This document shows, in pieces, positions 49,547 through 58,463 of a DNA stretch of 64,000 nucleotides (within the stretch, counting starts at the first letter, position 1; each line of letters starts with the position of its first letter). The DNA lies in assembly GCA_016208015.1 (NCBI GenBank), contig JACQYW010000010.1:1-64000 (forward strand), read 5' to 3'. Source of the stretch: Nitrosomonadales bacterium (GTDB taxonomy: Bacteria > Pseudomonadota > Gammaproteobacteria > Burkholderiales > Gallionellaceae). Both the position numbers and the translations under genes were made by a program. Below the pieces are notes generated by a model. The model ran no database searches and had not been told where the DNA came from. It worked only from the letters and a program-made list of their open reading frames with translations.

Positions 49547-49560
49547 CTCCAAGCCCTTCT

Positions 49561-50457
49561 TTATCCGCGCGGATGGTGCATAGCGTGCAGTTGTTTCAGA
49601 CGCTCCCGCGCCACATGCGTATAAATCTGCGTCGTCGAGATATCCGAATGCCCCAGCAGCATCTGCACCACGCGCAAGTCCGCTCCGTGGTTAAGCAGAT
49701 GGGTGGCAAAGGCATGGCGCAATGTGTGCGGTGACAGCGGCTTGTGCAGACCGCCGTGTTTCGCGTGCTTCTTGATGAGATACCAGAACATCTGCCGCGT
49801 CATGGCTTCGCCGCGCTGGGTGACGAACAGCGCATCGGTCAGCTTGCCCAGGAGCAAGGCAGGACGGGCTTCGGCGAGGTAGCGTTTGACCCAGTCCAGC
49901 GCTTCTTCGCCCAGCGGCACCAGACGTTCCTTGCTGCCTTTGCCCATCACGCGCGTCACGCCCATGTCCAGGCTCACCTGCGCCACGTTCAGGCCAACCA
50001 GTTCCGACACGCGCAAGCCGCTGGCATACAACACTTCCAACATGGTGCGGTCGCGCATTCCGAGCGGGGTATCGACATCGGGTGCGTTCAATAGTAATTC
50101 GACATCTTCTTCGGTGAGGCTCTTGGGCAGGCTGCGCGGAAGTTTGGGCGTGGCGATCTGCAGGGTCGGGTCGACTGTGATCCTGTTCTGGCGCAGCAGG
50201 TAGCGGAACAGTCGTTTGAGGCTGGAGATGGCACGCGAAGTGGAAGTGGCTTTGGCTTTTTCGCCGCTCACCAAATGCGCCAGAAAACCCTGGATATCGG
50301 CATGCGATGCTTCCAGCAGACCACACCCGCGCTGCTTCGCCAACCAATCGGTGAATTTGTTCAGGTCGCGGCGGTAACTTTCGAGGGTGTTGCGGGAGAG
50401 GCCGTCTTCCAGCCAGAGGGCATCGCTGAATTCGTCGAGAAGGTCAGCGTCGCTCAT
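49561..50457 (-). CDS. xerD: Tyrosine recombinase XerD
   Basis: Acts with XerC at dif to resolve chromosome dimers. ATG at 50457 gives 298 residues: the N-terminal SAM-like core-binding domain (about 5-90) and the catalytic domain with R149, K173, H244, R247, H270 and nucleophile Y279. XerD rather than XerC is favoured by length and by the TLRHAFATHLLNHGADLRVVQ stretch, but XerC is not excluded. The longer frame to 50634 is a shadow. It overlaps ogt by 14 bases. Despite the neighbouring tRNA there is no sign of an integrated element. Confidence 0.92.
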   Translation of the reverse strand: MSDADLLDEFSDALWLEDGLSRNTLESYRRDLNKFTDWLAKQRGCGLLEASHADIQGFLAHLVSGEKAKATSTSRAISSLKRLFRYLLRQNRITVDPTLQIATPKLPRSLPKSLTEEDVELLLNAPDVDTPLGMRDRTMLEVLYASGLRVSELVGLNVAQVSLDMGVTRVMGKGSKERLVPLGEEALDWVKRYLAEARPALLLGKLTDALFVTQRGEAMTRQMFWYLIKKHAKHGGLHKPLSPHTLRHAFATHLLNHGADLRVVQMLLGHSDISTTQIYTHVARERLKQLHAMHHPRG

Positions 50458-50905
50458 GAGCCAGCAACCAGCGCTTGATATCGAGCGACTCGCCTTCGGC
50501 GTGCTGCATGAAGCCGCCCAGCCCGGTCTTGCCCACCACGCGGTGGCAGGGGATAACAATAGGAATCGGATTGGTACCGCAGGCCTGCCCGACCGCCTGG
50601 GCGCTTGAGCCGATCTTTTTCGCAAGCTCGCCATAAGTCAGCGTCTGCCCGCTGGGAATGTCCAGCATCGCTTGCCACACATTGCACTGATGATGCGTGC
50701 CATCAAGCTCGAAAGGCAGGTCGATCTCATGTTTGACATCGGCCAGCCAGGCTGCCAGTTCCGCACAGACCGTTTTAGCCATAGCGCTCTGCGGCGGCTG
50801 CGCTTTTGTTTTCCCCGGCAGGAATTCGATACCCAGCAGGTCCGTGTCCGAACAACGGATGCCAAGCTTGCCGAACGGTGCGGAAATGATGGCCTGGAAT
50901 TTCAT
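50444..50905 (-). CDS. ogt: Methylated-DNA--protein-cysteine methyltransferase
   Basis: Suicide repair protein that takes the methyl group from O6-methylguanine. The 153 residues start at ATG 50905 and contain the acceptor C120 in PIVIPCHRVVG, and the helix-turn-helix region GQTLTYGELAKKIGS. It is the short form without an Ada regulatory domain. A terminator lies between it and rplS, so it starts a separate unit with xerD. Confidence 0.93.
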   Translation of the reverse strand: MKFQAIISAPFGKLGIRCSDTDLLGIEFLPGKTKAQPPQSAMAKTVCAELAAWLADVKHEIDLPFELDGTHHQCNVWQAMLDIPSGQTLTYGELAKKIGSSAQAVGQACGTNPIPIVIPCHRVVGKTGLGGFMQHAEGESLDIKRWLLAHERR

Positions 50906-50927
50906 GTACGCATGATAGCCGAAATAA

Positions 50928-50953
50928 AAAACGGGAGCCGACGCTCCCGTTTT
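50928..50953 (-). terminator. Rho-independent terminator after rplS
   Basis: An 11-base perfect stem (AAAACGGGAGC, 50928-50938, with 50943-50953), loop of four, and a T run on the minus strand. It lies 22 bases after the rplS stop and closes the rpsP-rimM-trmD-rplS operon. Confidence 0.9.
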
Positions 50954-50975
50954 CCATATTGCCTGTTTCTGCTGC

Positions 50976-51350
50976 TTACGCTGTAGCCGCTTTGCGTGCA
51001 GGCAGTTTTTCCTTGATACGTGCCGACTTGCCGGAACGGTCGCGCAGGTAGTAGAGCTTGGCACGGCGCACATCGCCGCGACGCTTCACTTCGATGCTGG
51101 CAACGCTCGGGGAGTAGGTCTGGAAGGTACGTTCCACGCCTTCGCCGGAGGATACCTTGCGCACGATGAAGCTGGAGTTCAGCCCCTTGTTGCGCTTGGC
51201 GATCACCACGCCTTCGAAAGCCTGGGTACGCTTCTTGTCGCCTTCGACCACGTTCACGTTCACGATGACGGTGTCGCCGGGTGCGAAATTGGGGATCGTC
51301 TTGTTCAGACGCGCGATTTCTTCTTTTTCAAGAATGCCGATCAGATTCAT
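50976..51350 (-). CDS. rplS: 50S ribosomal protein L19
   Basis: Structural protein at the 30S-50S interface. The 124 residues show the family core [20 protein letters not shown] and [17 protein letters not shown] followed by [13 protein letters not shown] overlaps the trmD stop (ATGA), so its high output must depend on coupling or on the strong operon promoter. Confidence 0.98.
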   Translation of the reverse strand: MNLIGILEKEEIARLNKTIPNFAPGDTVIVNVNVVEGDKKRTQAFEGVVIAKRNKGLNSSFIVRKVSSGEGVERTFQTYSPSVASIEVKRRGDVRRAKLYYLRDRSGKSARIKEKLPARKAATA

Positions 51351-52123
51351 TTTGTTTCCTTTTCTTTTACGGAGGCTTGTTCCTGCTGGTACTCTGCCAG
51401 TAGCCGAGCTTCCTGTTTAGTCAACTGGCGTGATGCCAGCAAATCCGGGCGACGTTCCGCAGTCCTGCCTAATGCCTGCTTCAATCGCCACTTCTCTATC
51501 TCGGCGTGGTGCCCGGACATCAATACTTCCGGTACCGCCTCGCCGTTATAAATCTCGGGCCGCGTGTAGTGGGGGCAATCGAGCAGGCCCTGTACGAAGG
51601 AATCCTGCTGCGCCGATGCGTCGTCGCCCAATACACCGGGAATCTGCCGCACCACGCTGTCCATCACCACCATCGCTGCCAACTCGCCACCGGACAACAC
51701 ATAATCGCCGATGGAAAGCTCTTCATCCACTTGCTGGCGCAGCAGGCGCTCATCCACGCCCTCGTACCGACTCGCCAGCAATATCAATCCTTCATCCCGC
51801 GCCAGCAGTTCCATCACCACTTCATGGGTGAGCTGCCTGCCTTGCGGCGAGAGGTGGATCACACAACTCTTCGTCTTGCCGCTTGCGGCCTGCGCTGCTT
51901 TCGCTGCGCTGATCGTTTTTTCCAGCGGTTCCGCCAACATCACCATCCCGGGCCCTCCGCCGTAGGGACGATCATCGATGGTGCGGTAGTTGTCGGTCGT
52001 GAAATCGCGCGGATTCCACGTCTGCAACTCAAACCTGCCCTGTTCTGCCGCCCGTCGCGTCACACCGTACTTGGTGAGCGCGTCGAACATCTCCGGGAAC
52101 AGCGTAACGACATCGAACCTCAT
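51347..52123 (-). CDS. trmD: tRNA (guanine-37-N1)-methyltransferase
   Basis: SPOUT-fold enzyme that methylates G37 next to the anticodon to prevent frameshifting. ATG at 52123 overlaps the rimM stop and gives 258 residues. Motifs: [13 protein letters not shown] at the start, [10 protein letters not shown], and the trefoil-knot AdoMet site [14 protein letters not shown]. The upstream start at 52144 is rejected. Confidence 0.97.
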   Translation of the reverse strand: MRFDVVTLFPEMFDALTKYGVTRRAAEQGRFELQTWNPRDFTTDNYRTIDDRPYGGGPGMVMLAEPLEKTISAAKAAQAASGKTKSCVIHLSPQGRQLTHEVVMELLARDEGLILLASRYEGVDERLLRQQVDEELSIGDYVLSGGELAAMVVMDSVVRQIPGVLGDDASAQQDSFVQGLLDCPHYTRPEIYNGEAVPEVLMSGHHAEIEKWRLKQALGRTAERRPDLLASRQLTKQEARLLAEYQQEQASVKEKETK

Positions 52124-52617
52124 TTGAGGTAATCCGCCTGCCAATCCACCCGGATGGTTTTGTCTTTCAGGCTCACTTGCTGGATGACGCCGCCTATGAA
52201 CGGGATCAACGTCTCGCCGCGTTCGCCTCTGACCACCAGCACGTCGTTCGCGCCTGTCTCCAGCAGCGTGTCCACGGTACCGAAAGCCTCGCCAGCCAGA
52301 TTCTCCACCGACAGGCCGACCAGATCGGACCAGTAATACTCGCCCTCTTCCTGCTCCGGCAATTCCGCGCGCGGAACCGCGATCAACAGGCCTTTACACT
52401 TTTCTGCTGCCGTACGGTCGCCGACGCCTTCCAGCTTGGCCACCAGCACTTTGCCGTGCACATTGGCTTCCAGCACTTCGACCGGACGCCAGGCTTGCTC
52501 GCCGCCCACATACCAAGTGTCGTAATCGAGCAGACTGTCCAGATATTCGGTAAAGGTCTGTACCTTCACCCAACCCTGGATGCCCTGCGCCCCGACGATC
52601 TTCCCCATGACGACCAT
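52120..52617 (-). CDS. rimM: 16S rRNA maturation factor RimM
   Basis: Binds ribosomal protein S19 during assembly of the 30S head. The 165 residues have an N-terminal barrel ([17 protein letters not shown]) and a C-terminal PRC barrel with [15 protein letters not shown] at 52617 has GAGG 8 bases upstream; the earlier start at 52647 would overlap rpsP. It follows rpsP by 13 bases. Confidence 0.95.
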   Translation of the reverse strand: MVVMGKIVGAQGIQGWVKVQTFTEYLDSLLDYDTWYVGGEQAWRPVEVLEANVHGKVLVAKLEGVGDRTAAEKCKGLLIAVPRAELPEQEEGEYYWSDLVGLSVENLAGEAFGTVDTLLETGANDVLVVRGERGETLIPFIGGVIQQVSLKDKTIRVDWQADYLK

Positions 52618-52630
52618 GGGGCTTGCCTCA

Positions 52631-52882
52631 TCAGGCCTTGACTGCACCGGCTTTTTTGACCAGACGGCCTACGGTTTCGCTCAGCTGCGCACCGCGCTCT
52701 TGCCAATGTGTCACGCGATCCAGCTGGATGCGCAGGCCTTCGGAGCCTTCGGTCGCCAGCGGATTGTAGAAGCCGATGCGCTCGATGAAGCGACCGTCAC
52801 GACGGTTGCGGGAATCCGCCACCACCACGTTGTAGAACGGGCGATTCTTCGCGCCGCCACGAGAAAGACGAATGACTACCAT
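52631..52882 (-). CDS. rpsP: 30S ribosomal protein S16
   Basis: Eighty-three residues with the family start [20 protein letters not shown] and the [19 protein letters not shown] core. First gene of the operon rpsP-rimM-trmD-rplS, with a promoter about 50 bases upstream. Confidence 0.98.
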   Translation of the reverse strand: MVVIRLSRGGAKNRPFYNVVVADSRNRRDGRFIERIGFYNPLATEGSEGLRIQLDRVTHWQERGAQLSETVGRLVKKAGAVKA

Positions 52883-52930
52883 AGTGATTACCCAATAATT
52901 TAAGTTTCGGCCAATGCCAAAAGGGCGCGA

Positions 52931-52960
52931 ATTCTACGATACCTTGCCAATCTCTGGCAA
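52931..52960 (-). promoter_or_regulatory. Promoter of the rpsP operon
   Basis: TTGCCA (52955-52960) and TAGAAT (52931-52936) are 18 bases apart on the minus strand. The -35 box lies within a small inverted repeat CCTTGCCA / TGGCAAGG (52942-52949 and 52955-52962), which might allow a regulator to bind or might form a weak terminator for the gene upstream. Confidence 0.6.
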
Positions 52961-52989
52961 GGACTGTTTTGACAGGAAAATGAGGGGAA

Positions 52990-53802
52990 TTAGCGGTGCA
53001 GGACGACTTCCAGCACGAATTGGGAGCCCAGATAGGCCAGGACAAGGAAGCCAAAGCCGCTCAGGGTCCAGCGCACCGCCGTATGGCCGCGCCAGCCGTA
53101 GAAACGGTGGCCCAGTAACAACACCGCAAAAATCACCCAGGAGGCCATTCCAAACAAGACCTTGTGGCTGAATTGCAGCGGATGGCCGAAGATCTGCTCG
53201 GAGAACAGCATGCCCGAGGCCACGGTAATGGACAGCAGCAAAAAGCCGATAGCGATGACGCGGAACAGCAGGGTCTCCATGGTCAGCAACGGTGGCAGAT
53301 TCTGCAATACTTTGGGTAGTTTGGCGTGGTGCAGGCGTTTTTCGACCAGCGACATCAGCCCGGCATGCAAAGCGGCAATGGTGAACAGGCTGTAGGCCAG
53401 CATCGCCATCAGCACATGGGTATCGAACAGGCCGGATGCGGGCTGCGACAGAATATGGGCATCGGGGAATATCGCGGGTAGCGCCGTACTGACGGCCGCC
53501 AGCGGCAAAACCAGGGTCTGCAGGCTGGAGAGCGGATAAAAGTAGCGCGCCAACCAATACACCAGCACCGTCAGCCACAGTATCAGCGACAGCGCGTAAA
53601 CCAGCCCCAGGTTCAATGCGCCCCATATAAAGAGTGTGTCGTACAGCAACCAGCCGTGCAGCAACAAGGGCACGATGACGGCAAAGCCCAGTACACCGCG
53701 ATTCTGCTGTTCGGCATTGCCCGCCGCCTGTGCGCGCCAGAACAGAATAGCCAGAACGGCATAAAGGACAAACGTGAGCAGATGCAAGGCTTGGTTCGAC
53801 AT
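52990..53802 (-). CDS. CcsA/HemX-like cytochrome assembly membrane protein
   Basis: Polytopic inner-membrane protein of 270 residues (about eight segments) of the CcsA/ResC/HemX group, also called YpjD. It carries two conserved His in a DTHVLMAMLAYSLF region and LQFSHKVLFGMASWVIF, and a basic loop. Members serve haem delivery or cytochrome c assembly. The Trp-rich haem-binding motif of true CcsA is not seen, so HemX/YpjD-type is favoured. ATG at 53802 begins just before the first helix; the long frame to 54540 runs antisense through ffh. It is divergent from ffh, as in many Betaproteobacteria. Confidence 0.83.
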   Translation of the reverse strand: MSNQALHLLTFVLYAVLAILFWRAQAAGNAEQQNRGVLGFAVIVPLLLHGWLLYDTLFIWGALNLGLVYALSLILWLTVLVYWLARYFYPLSSLQTLVLPLAAVSTALPAIFPDAHILSQPASGLFDTHVLMAMLAYSLFTIAALHAGLMSLVEKRLHHAKLPKVLQNLPPLLTMETLLFRVIAIGFLLLSITVASGMLFSEQIFGHPLQFSHKVLFGMASWVIFAVLLLGHRFYGWRGHTAVRWTLSGFGFLVLAYLGSQFVLEVVLHR

Positions 53803-53843
53803 GGGGAGTGCAGATGTTTTAGACTGTGCGGATTCTACAGGAA

Positions 53844-53870
53844 GCGCCGCCAAAGTGTCTGTAGCGGCGC
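53844..53870 (+). other. Inverted repeat in the ffh leader
   Basis: GCGCCGC (53844-53850) pairs with GCGGCGC (53864-53870) around 13 bases, 27 bases before the ffh start. It has no T run. It could be a leader structure or chance in GC-rich DNA. Confidence 0.3.
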
Positions 53871-53896
53871 CCACCAAAAACATCAGGGTATAAACC

Positions 53897-55249
53897 ATGT
53901 TGGACAACCTCACACAACGCTTCACCGGCATCGTCAAGAACCTGCGCGGCCAAGCTCGGCTCACCGAGAGCAACATCCAGGACGCCCTGCGCGAAGTGCG
54001 ACTCGCCCTGCTGGAAGCCGACGTCGCGCTACCGGTGGTCAAGGAATTCATCGCCAAGGTGAAGGAAGCCGCGCTGGGACAGGAAGTCATCGGCAACCTG
54101 CAACCGGGACAAGCGCTGATCGGCGTGGTGAACCGCGAGCTGACCAAACTGATGGGCGAGCACAACGATGCGCTCAACCTCGCCGCCGTGCCGCCTGCGG
54201 TGATCCTGATGGCCGGTCTACAGGGCGCGGGCAAGACCACCAGCAGCGGCAAGCTGGCTAAACTGCTGCGCGAGCAGGACAAGAAGAAGGTGTTGCTGGT
54301 GAGCTGCGACGTGTATCGCCCCGCGGCTATCGAGCAATTGCGCACGCTGGCGCAGCAGCTCGACATCGACTTCTTCCCCTCCGACATCAGCCAGAAACCG
54401 CTGGACATCGCCCTCGCCGCGCTCGACTGGGCGCGCAAGCACCACCATGAAGTGCTGATCGTCGACACCGCCGGCCGCCTCGCCGTGGATGAAGCGATGA
54501 TGGCGGAGATCAAGGACCTGCATGCCGCGGTGAAACCCATCGAGACCCTGTTCGTGGTCGACGCGATGACCGGTCAGGACGCAGTGAACACCGCCAAGGC
54601 TTTCGGCGATGCACTGCCGCTCACCGGCATCATCCTCACCAAACTGGACGGCGATGCGCGCGGCGGTGCTGCACTCTCCGTACGACAGATCACCGGCAAA
54701 CCGATCAAGTTCGTCGGCGTCAGCGAAAAACCCAACGGCCTCGAAGCCTTCCACCCCGAGCGCATGGCACAGCGCATCCTAGGAATGGGCGACGTGCTGT
54801 CGCTGCTGGAAGACGCACAGCGCAACGTGGATATGGGCGAGGCCCAAAAGCTGGCGAAAAAGATGCAGACCGGCAAGGGCTTCGACCTCAACGACTTCAA
54901 GATGCAGATCGTGCAGATGAAAAAGATGGGCGGCATGTCCGCGCTGATGGACAAACTGCCCGCGCAACTTTCACAGGCGGCAGCAGGCGCAAAGATCGAC
55001 GAACGCCAGATCAACCGCACCGAAGGCATCATCAACTCGATGACGCCTTACGAACGCTCCCACCCCGAACTCATCAAGGCCTCGCGCAAGCGCCGCATCG
55101 CGGCAGGTGCCGGCGTGCAGGTCATGCACGTCAACCAGCTGCTGAACCAGTTCGAACAATCGCAGAAGATGATGAAGATGATCAGCGGCAAGGGCGGCAT
55201 GGCAAAGATGATGCGCGGCATGGCCGGCAAGTTGCCGGGGATGCGTTAA
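53897..55249 (+). CDS. ffh: Signal recognition particle protein Ffh
   Basis: GTPase that with 4.5S RNA takes membrane-protein ribosomes to FtsY. The 450 residues hold the N domain (1-85), the G domain with GLQGAGKT at 107-114 and VDTAGRLAVDEAMM, TKLDGDARGGAALS, and the methionine-rich M domain from about 325. Length is normal. The 4.5S RNA gene was not found in this window. Confidence 0.98.
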   Translation: MLDNLTQRFTGIVKNLRGQARLTESNIQDALREVRLALLEADVALPVVKEFIAKVKEAALGQEVIGNLQPGQALIGVVNRELTKLMGEHNDALNLAAVPPAVILMAGLQGAGKTTSSGKLAKLLREQDKKKVLLVSCDVYRPAAIEQLRTLAQQLDIDFFPSDISQKPLDIALAALDWARKHHHEVLIVDTAGRLAVDEAMMAEIKDLHAAVKPIETLFVVDAMTGQDAVNTAKAFGDALPLTGIILTKLDGDARGGAALSVRQITGKPIKFVGVSEKPNGLEAFHPERMAQRILGMGDVLSLLEDAQRNVDMGEAQKLAKKMQTGKGFDLNDFKMQIVQMKKMGGMSALMDKLPAQLSQAAAGAKIDERQINRTEGIINSMTPYERSHPELIKASRKRRIAAGAGVQVMHVNQLLNQFEQSQKMMKMISGKGGMAKMMRGMAGKLPGMR

Positions 55250-55275
55250 TCCTCTATTCATATAGAACTGAAAAC

Positions 55276-55980
55276 ATGACACTCAAAGCTATCATTTTCG
55301 ACGTGGACGGCACGCTGGCCGACACCGAGGACGCACACCGCATCGCATTCAACCAGGCTTTTGCCGAGAACGGTCTGGATTGGAATTGGGATGTGGCCTT
55401 GTACGACAAGCTGCTCAAGGTGACCGGAGGTAAGGAGCGCATCAAATACTATGTACAGGATTGGTTGCCCGATTTCAGGAAGCCCGATGATTACGAAGGT
55501 TTCGTGAAGCATCTGCACGTCGTGAAGACCGGCCACTACACAGCCATGTTGCGCGACGGCAAGATCCCGTTGCGTCCCGGCATAAGGCAACTCATCAACG
55601 ATGCGCGCCAAGCCGGTCTCAGGCTCGCCATCGCGACCACCACATCGCCGGAGAACGTTTCCGCTTTGCTGGAAGTCGGCCTTGGCAAAGATTGGGCGAG
55701 CAAATTTGCGACTAACGGCTGCGGCGATATCGTGCCGCAGAAGAAACCCGCGCCGGACATCTACAACTGGGTACTGAATGAACTCAAGCTCGCGCCGCAG
55801 GATTGCATCGCGCTGGAAGACTCCAACAACGGTCTGCGTTCCTCCCTGGCGGCAGGCATCAAGACTTACATCACGACCAACCCGTACACCTGCAAGCAGG
55901 ACTTCACCGGGGCAACGGCGGTGTTTGAAGATTTGAGTGACCTGCCCCGCTTCTACAGTCTGATCGGGCTTCGCGCTTAA
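55276..55980 (+). CDS. HAD-superfamily phosphatase, CbbY-like
   Basis: Haloacid-dehalogenase-type hydrolase of 234 residues. Motif I is FDVDGTLADTED (nucleophile D9, acid D11), motif II IATTTSPENVSA, motif III a Lys in PQKKPAPDIY, and motif IV ALEDSNNGLRSSLAAG. The closest named group is CbbY, which removes xylulose-1,5-bisphosphate, an inhibitor of RuBisCO. That would fit an autotrophic host, but no cbb genes are nearby, so a general sugar-phosphate phosphatase is equally possible. It lies 26 bases after ffh. Confidence 0.82.
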   Translation: MTLKAIIFDVDGTLADTEDAHRIAFNQAFAENGLDWNWDVALYDKLLKVTGGKERIKYYVQDWLPDFRKPDDYEGFVKHLHVVKTGHYTAMLRDGKIPLRPGIRQLINDARQAGLRLAIATTTSPENVSALLEVGLGKDWASKFATNGCGDIVPQKKPAPDIYNWVLNELKLAPQDCIALEDSNNGLRSSLAAGIKTYITTNPYTCKQDFTGATAVFEDLSDLPRFYSLIGLRA

Positions 55981-56037
55981 GCAACAAGGCCGGTTTCCTG
56001 CTAATCTTGCGGACAATTCAATTGTCTGTGAAACAAC

Positions 56038-57552
56038 ATGCAAAGCTACTTAAAGAGAATCCTCACCGCCCGCGTCTATGACGTGGCGGTCGAAACACCG
56101 CTGGAACTCGCTCCCAATCTGTCGGCGCGCATCGGCAACAGCATCCTGTTCAAGCGCGAAGACATGCAGCCGGTGTTCTCGTTCAAGCTGCGCGGCGCAT
56201 ACAACAAGATGGCGCAGCTCAGCCCCGAGCAATTGAAACGCGGCGTGATCGCAGCCTCGGCGGGCAACCATGCCCAGGGCGTGGCGCTCAGCGCGCACCG
56301 TCTCGGCTGCAAGGCGACCATCGTGATGCCGACCACCACTCCTCAAGTGAAGATCGAGGCGGTCAGGCATTTCGGCCAACGCTCGGTGGAGATCGTGCTG
56401 CACGGCGACAGTTACAGCGATGCCTACACCCACGCACTGGCGCTGGAAAAAGAGAATCAAATGACTTTCGTGCATCCGTTCGACGATCCCGATGTGATCG
56501 CCGGACAAGGCACCATCGCGATGGAGATCCTGCGCCAGCGCCAGGCTCCCATCCACGCCATCTTCTGTGCCATCGGCGGCGGCGGCCTGATTGCGGGTGT
56601 GGCGGCCTACGTCAAGCAGGTGCGGCCCGACATCAGGGTGATCGGCGTGCAGACCACCGACTCGGACGCGATGGCGCGCTCGCTCAAGGCGAAGAAGCGC
56701 GTCACGCTCAACGACGTCGGCCTGTTCTCGGACGGCACGGCGGTGAAACTCGCGGGCGAGGAGACCTTCCGCGTGTGCAAGCAATACGTGGACGAGGTGG
56801 TGCTGGTGGATACCGACGCCGTGTGCGCCGCGATCAAGGACGTGTTCCAGGACACGCGCTCCATCCTTGAACCGGCTGGCGCGCTGGCCGTCGCGGGTGC
56901 CAAGCTCTATGCCAAACGCGAACAGCTCAAGGGGGAGACGCTGGTAACGGTGTGCAGCGGCGCCAACATGAACTTCGACCGCCTGCGCTTCGTGGCCGAA
57001 CGTTCCGAGATCGGCGAAAAGCGCGAAGCCCTGCTCGCCGTCACCATCCCGGAGACCCCCGGCAGCTTCCGCAGATTCTGCTCACTGCTCGGCAAGCGCA
57101 ACATCACCGAGTTCAACTACCGTTACGCCGACCCGACTGCTGCGCAGGTGTTCGTCGGCATCCAGGTCAAAGACCAGTCGGAAACCGTCGATCTGGTGGA
57201 CAAACTGCAGCGCGGCAAACTGCCAACGCTGGACCTGAGCGACAACGAGATGGCCAAGCTGCACCTGCGCCATCTGGTTGGCGGTCATGCAGCAGCCAAG
57301 GACGAGATCCTGTTTCGCTTCGAGTTCCCCGAACGTCCCGGCGCGCTGATGAACTTCCTCAACAGCATGGACCACAGCTGGAACATCTCGCTGTTCCACT
57401 ACCGCAACCACGGCGCGGACTACGGTCGCGTGCTGGTCGGCATGCAGGTACCGCGCACCGACAAGAAAGCACTCAAGACCTTCCTCGACACCCTCGGCTA
57501 TCCATACTGGGACGAGAGCGACAATCCGGCCTACCGGCTGTTCCTGGGGTAA
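56038..57552 (+). CDS. ilvA: Threonine ammonia-lyase (threonine dehydratase), biosynthetic
   Basis: PLP enzyme that deaminates threonine to 2-oxobutanoate, the first step to isoleucine. The PLP lysine is K50 in FSFKLRGAYNKM, and the glycine loop is AIGGGGLIAGVAAYV. The long form (504 residues) keeps two C-terminal ACT-like domains (about 325-410 and 420-504), which give feedback control by isoleucine and valine. ATG is 57 bases after the HAD gene. Confidence 0.96.
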   Translation: MQSYLKRILTARVYDVAVETPLELAPNLSARIGNSILFKREDMQPVFSFKLRGAYNKMAQLSPEQLKRGVIAASAGNHAQGVALSAHRLGCKATIVMPTTTPQVKIEAVRHFGQRSVEIVLHGDSYSDAYTHALALEKENQMTFVHPFDDPDVIAGQGTIAMEILRQRQAPIHAIFCAIGGGGLIAGVAAYVKQVRPDIRVIGVQTTDSDAMARSLKAKKRVTLNDVGLFSDGTAVKLAGEETFRVCKQYVDEVVLVDTDAVCAAIKDVFQDTRSILEPAGALAVAGAKLYAKREQLKGETLVTVCSGANMNFDRLRFVAERSEIGEKREALLAVTIPETPGSFRRFCSLLGKRNITEFNYRYADPTAAQVFVGIQVKDQSETVDLVDKLQRGKLPTLDLSDNEMAKLHLRHLVGGHAAAKDEILFRFEFPERPGALMNFLNSMDHSWNISLFHYRNHGADYGRVLVGMQVPRTDKKALKTFLDTLGYPYWDESDNPAYRLFLG

Positions 57553-57558
57553 AGTCCG

Positions 57559-57864
57559 GTGAGCACGGACTCCTTCCGTGATTTCGTACTGGAGCAACTG
57601 GCCGGGCTGGCCGGTTTGCGCTGCAAGCGTATGTTCGGCGGCTACGGCCTCTATTCCGGCGAGTCATTTTTCGGCATCGTGTTCGACGGTCGGCTCTATT
57701 TCAAGACATTTCCGGACACTTTGGCTGATTTTCTGGCTTGTGACAGCCCTGTTTTCACCCCTTCGGAAAAACAAGTTTTGAAGAATTACCGCGAAGTTCC
57801 CGTAGACATCCTTGAAGATGACGACAAATTAATCGCATGGGCGCGAAAGGCGGCGCGGCAATGA
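57559..57864 (+). CDS. TfoX N-terminal-domain protein
   Basis: Protein of 101 residues that corresponds only to the N-terminal domain of TfoX/Sxy (LCKRMFGGYGLY-like start, then FFGIVFDGRLYFKT). Full TfoX drives competence genes in some gammaproteobacteria; proteins with this domain alone have no settled role. The start is GTG at 57559, six bases after ilvA. The stop overlaps the next gene (ATGA). Confidence 0.85.
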   Translation: MSTDSFRDFVLEQLAGLAGLRCKRMFGGYGLYSGESFFGIVFDGRLYFKTFPDTLADFLACDSPVFTPSEKQVLKNYREVPVDILEDDDKLIAWARKAARQ

Positions 57865-58448
57865 ACATCCAAGCTAGGAAGCAGGCACTCAGGCAAAGTA
57901 TAATCGCCGCCCGCGAAAAGCTGGCGGTACCCGAGAATCTGCGCCTGAGCCGCGCCGTTATTGGGGCCGTCTGCGATCTGCCCGGCTATAAGCAAGCACA
58001 GACAGTGCTGGGTTACCTGAATTTCGGGGCGGAATTGACGGCAGAGTTGTGGGTTGTCCAAGCCCTGGCCGACGGCAAGCGGGTATTGCTGCCGCGCGTG
58101 AACCGGGCAAGCAAGCATCTGGACTTATATAAGGTGCAGGACCTGCGGCACGATGTAGCGCCCGGATCATGGGGCATCCGCGAGCCGGTCGCGGAACGCT
58201 GCGTAAAAGAAGAAGCGCTGGGAACGGTGGATCTCATCTTGTTACCCGGCGTAGCGTTCACCCGCGAGGGTGGGCGTCTGGGATACGGCGGCGGTTTTTA
58301 CGACAAGCTGTTGGCACGCATGCCGCACCGACCGATGCTGGTCGCCGGGGCGTTCGCGCTGCAAGTGGTGCAAGAGATTCCGTTGGAAAGTACCGACCAT
58401 AAAGTGGAATGGCTGGTGACGGAGAATGAAACGATACATTGCAACTGA
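57861..58448 (+). CDS. 5-formyltetrahydrofolate cyclo-ligase
   Basis: Converts 5-formyl-THF back to methenyl-THF using ATP. The 195 residues include the N-terminal basic ARKQALRQSIIAAREKL, the central LPGVAFTREGGRLGYGGGFYD with the ATP-binding glycines, and LLPRV for substrate contact. ATG at 57861 overlaps the TfoX-domain stop; the frame from 57837 is less likely. E. coli homologues are called ygfA or fau. It ends 15 bases before aceE. Confidence 0.92.
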   Translation: MNIQARKQALRQSIIAAREKLAVPENLRLSRAVIGAVCDLPGYKQAQTVLGYLNFGAELTAELWVVQALADGKRVLLPRVNRASKHLDLYKVQDLRHDVAPGSWGIREPVAERCVKEEALGTVDLILLPGVAFTREGGRLGYGGGFYDKLLARMPHRPMLVAGAFALQVVQEIPLESTDHKVEWLVTENETIHCN

Positions 58449-58463
58449 GGGAGAGAGTAAGCG

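Noticed and set aside
49471-50457. tRNA plus tyrosine recombinase as an integrated-element boundary
   Set aside because: The recombinase has XerD length and residues and lies in a core operon with ogt; no attachment-site duplication or cargo is present.
52990-54540. 516-residue frame on the minus strand
   Set aside because: The first 246 codons are antisense to ffh; the real membrane protein starts at 53802.
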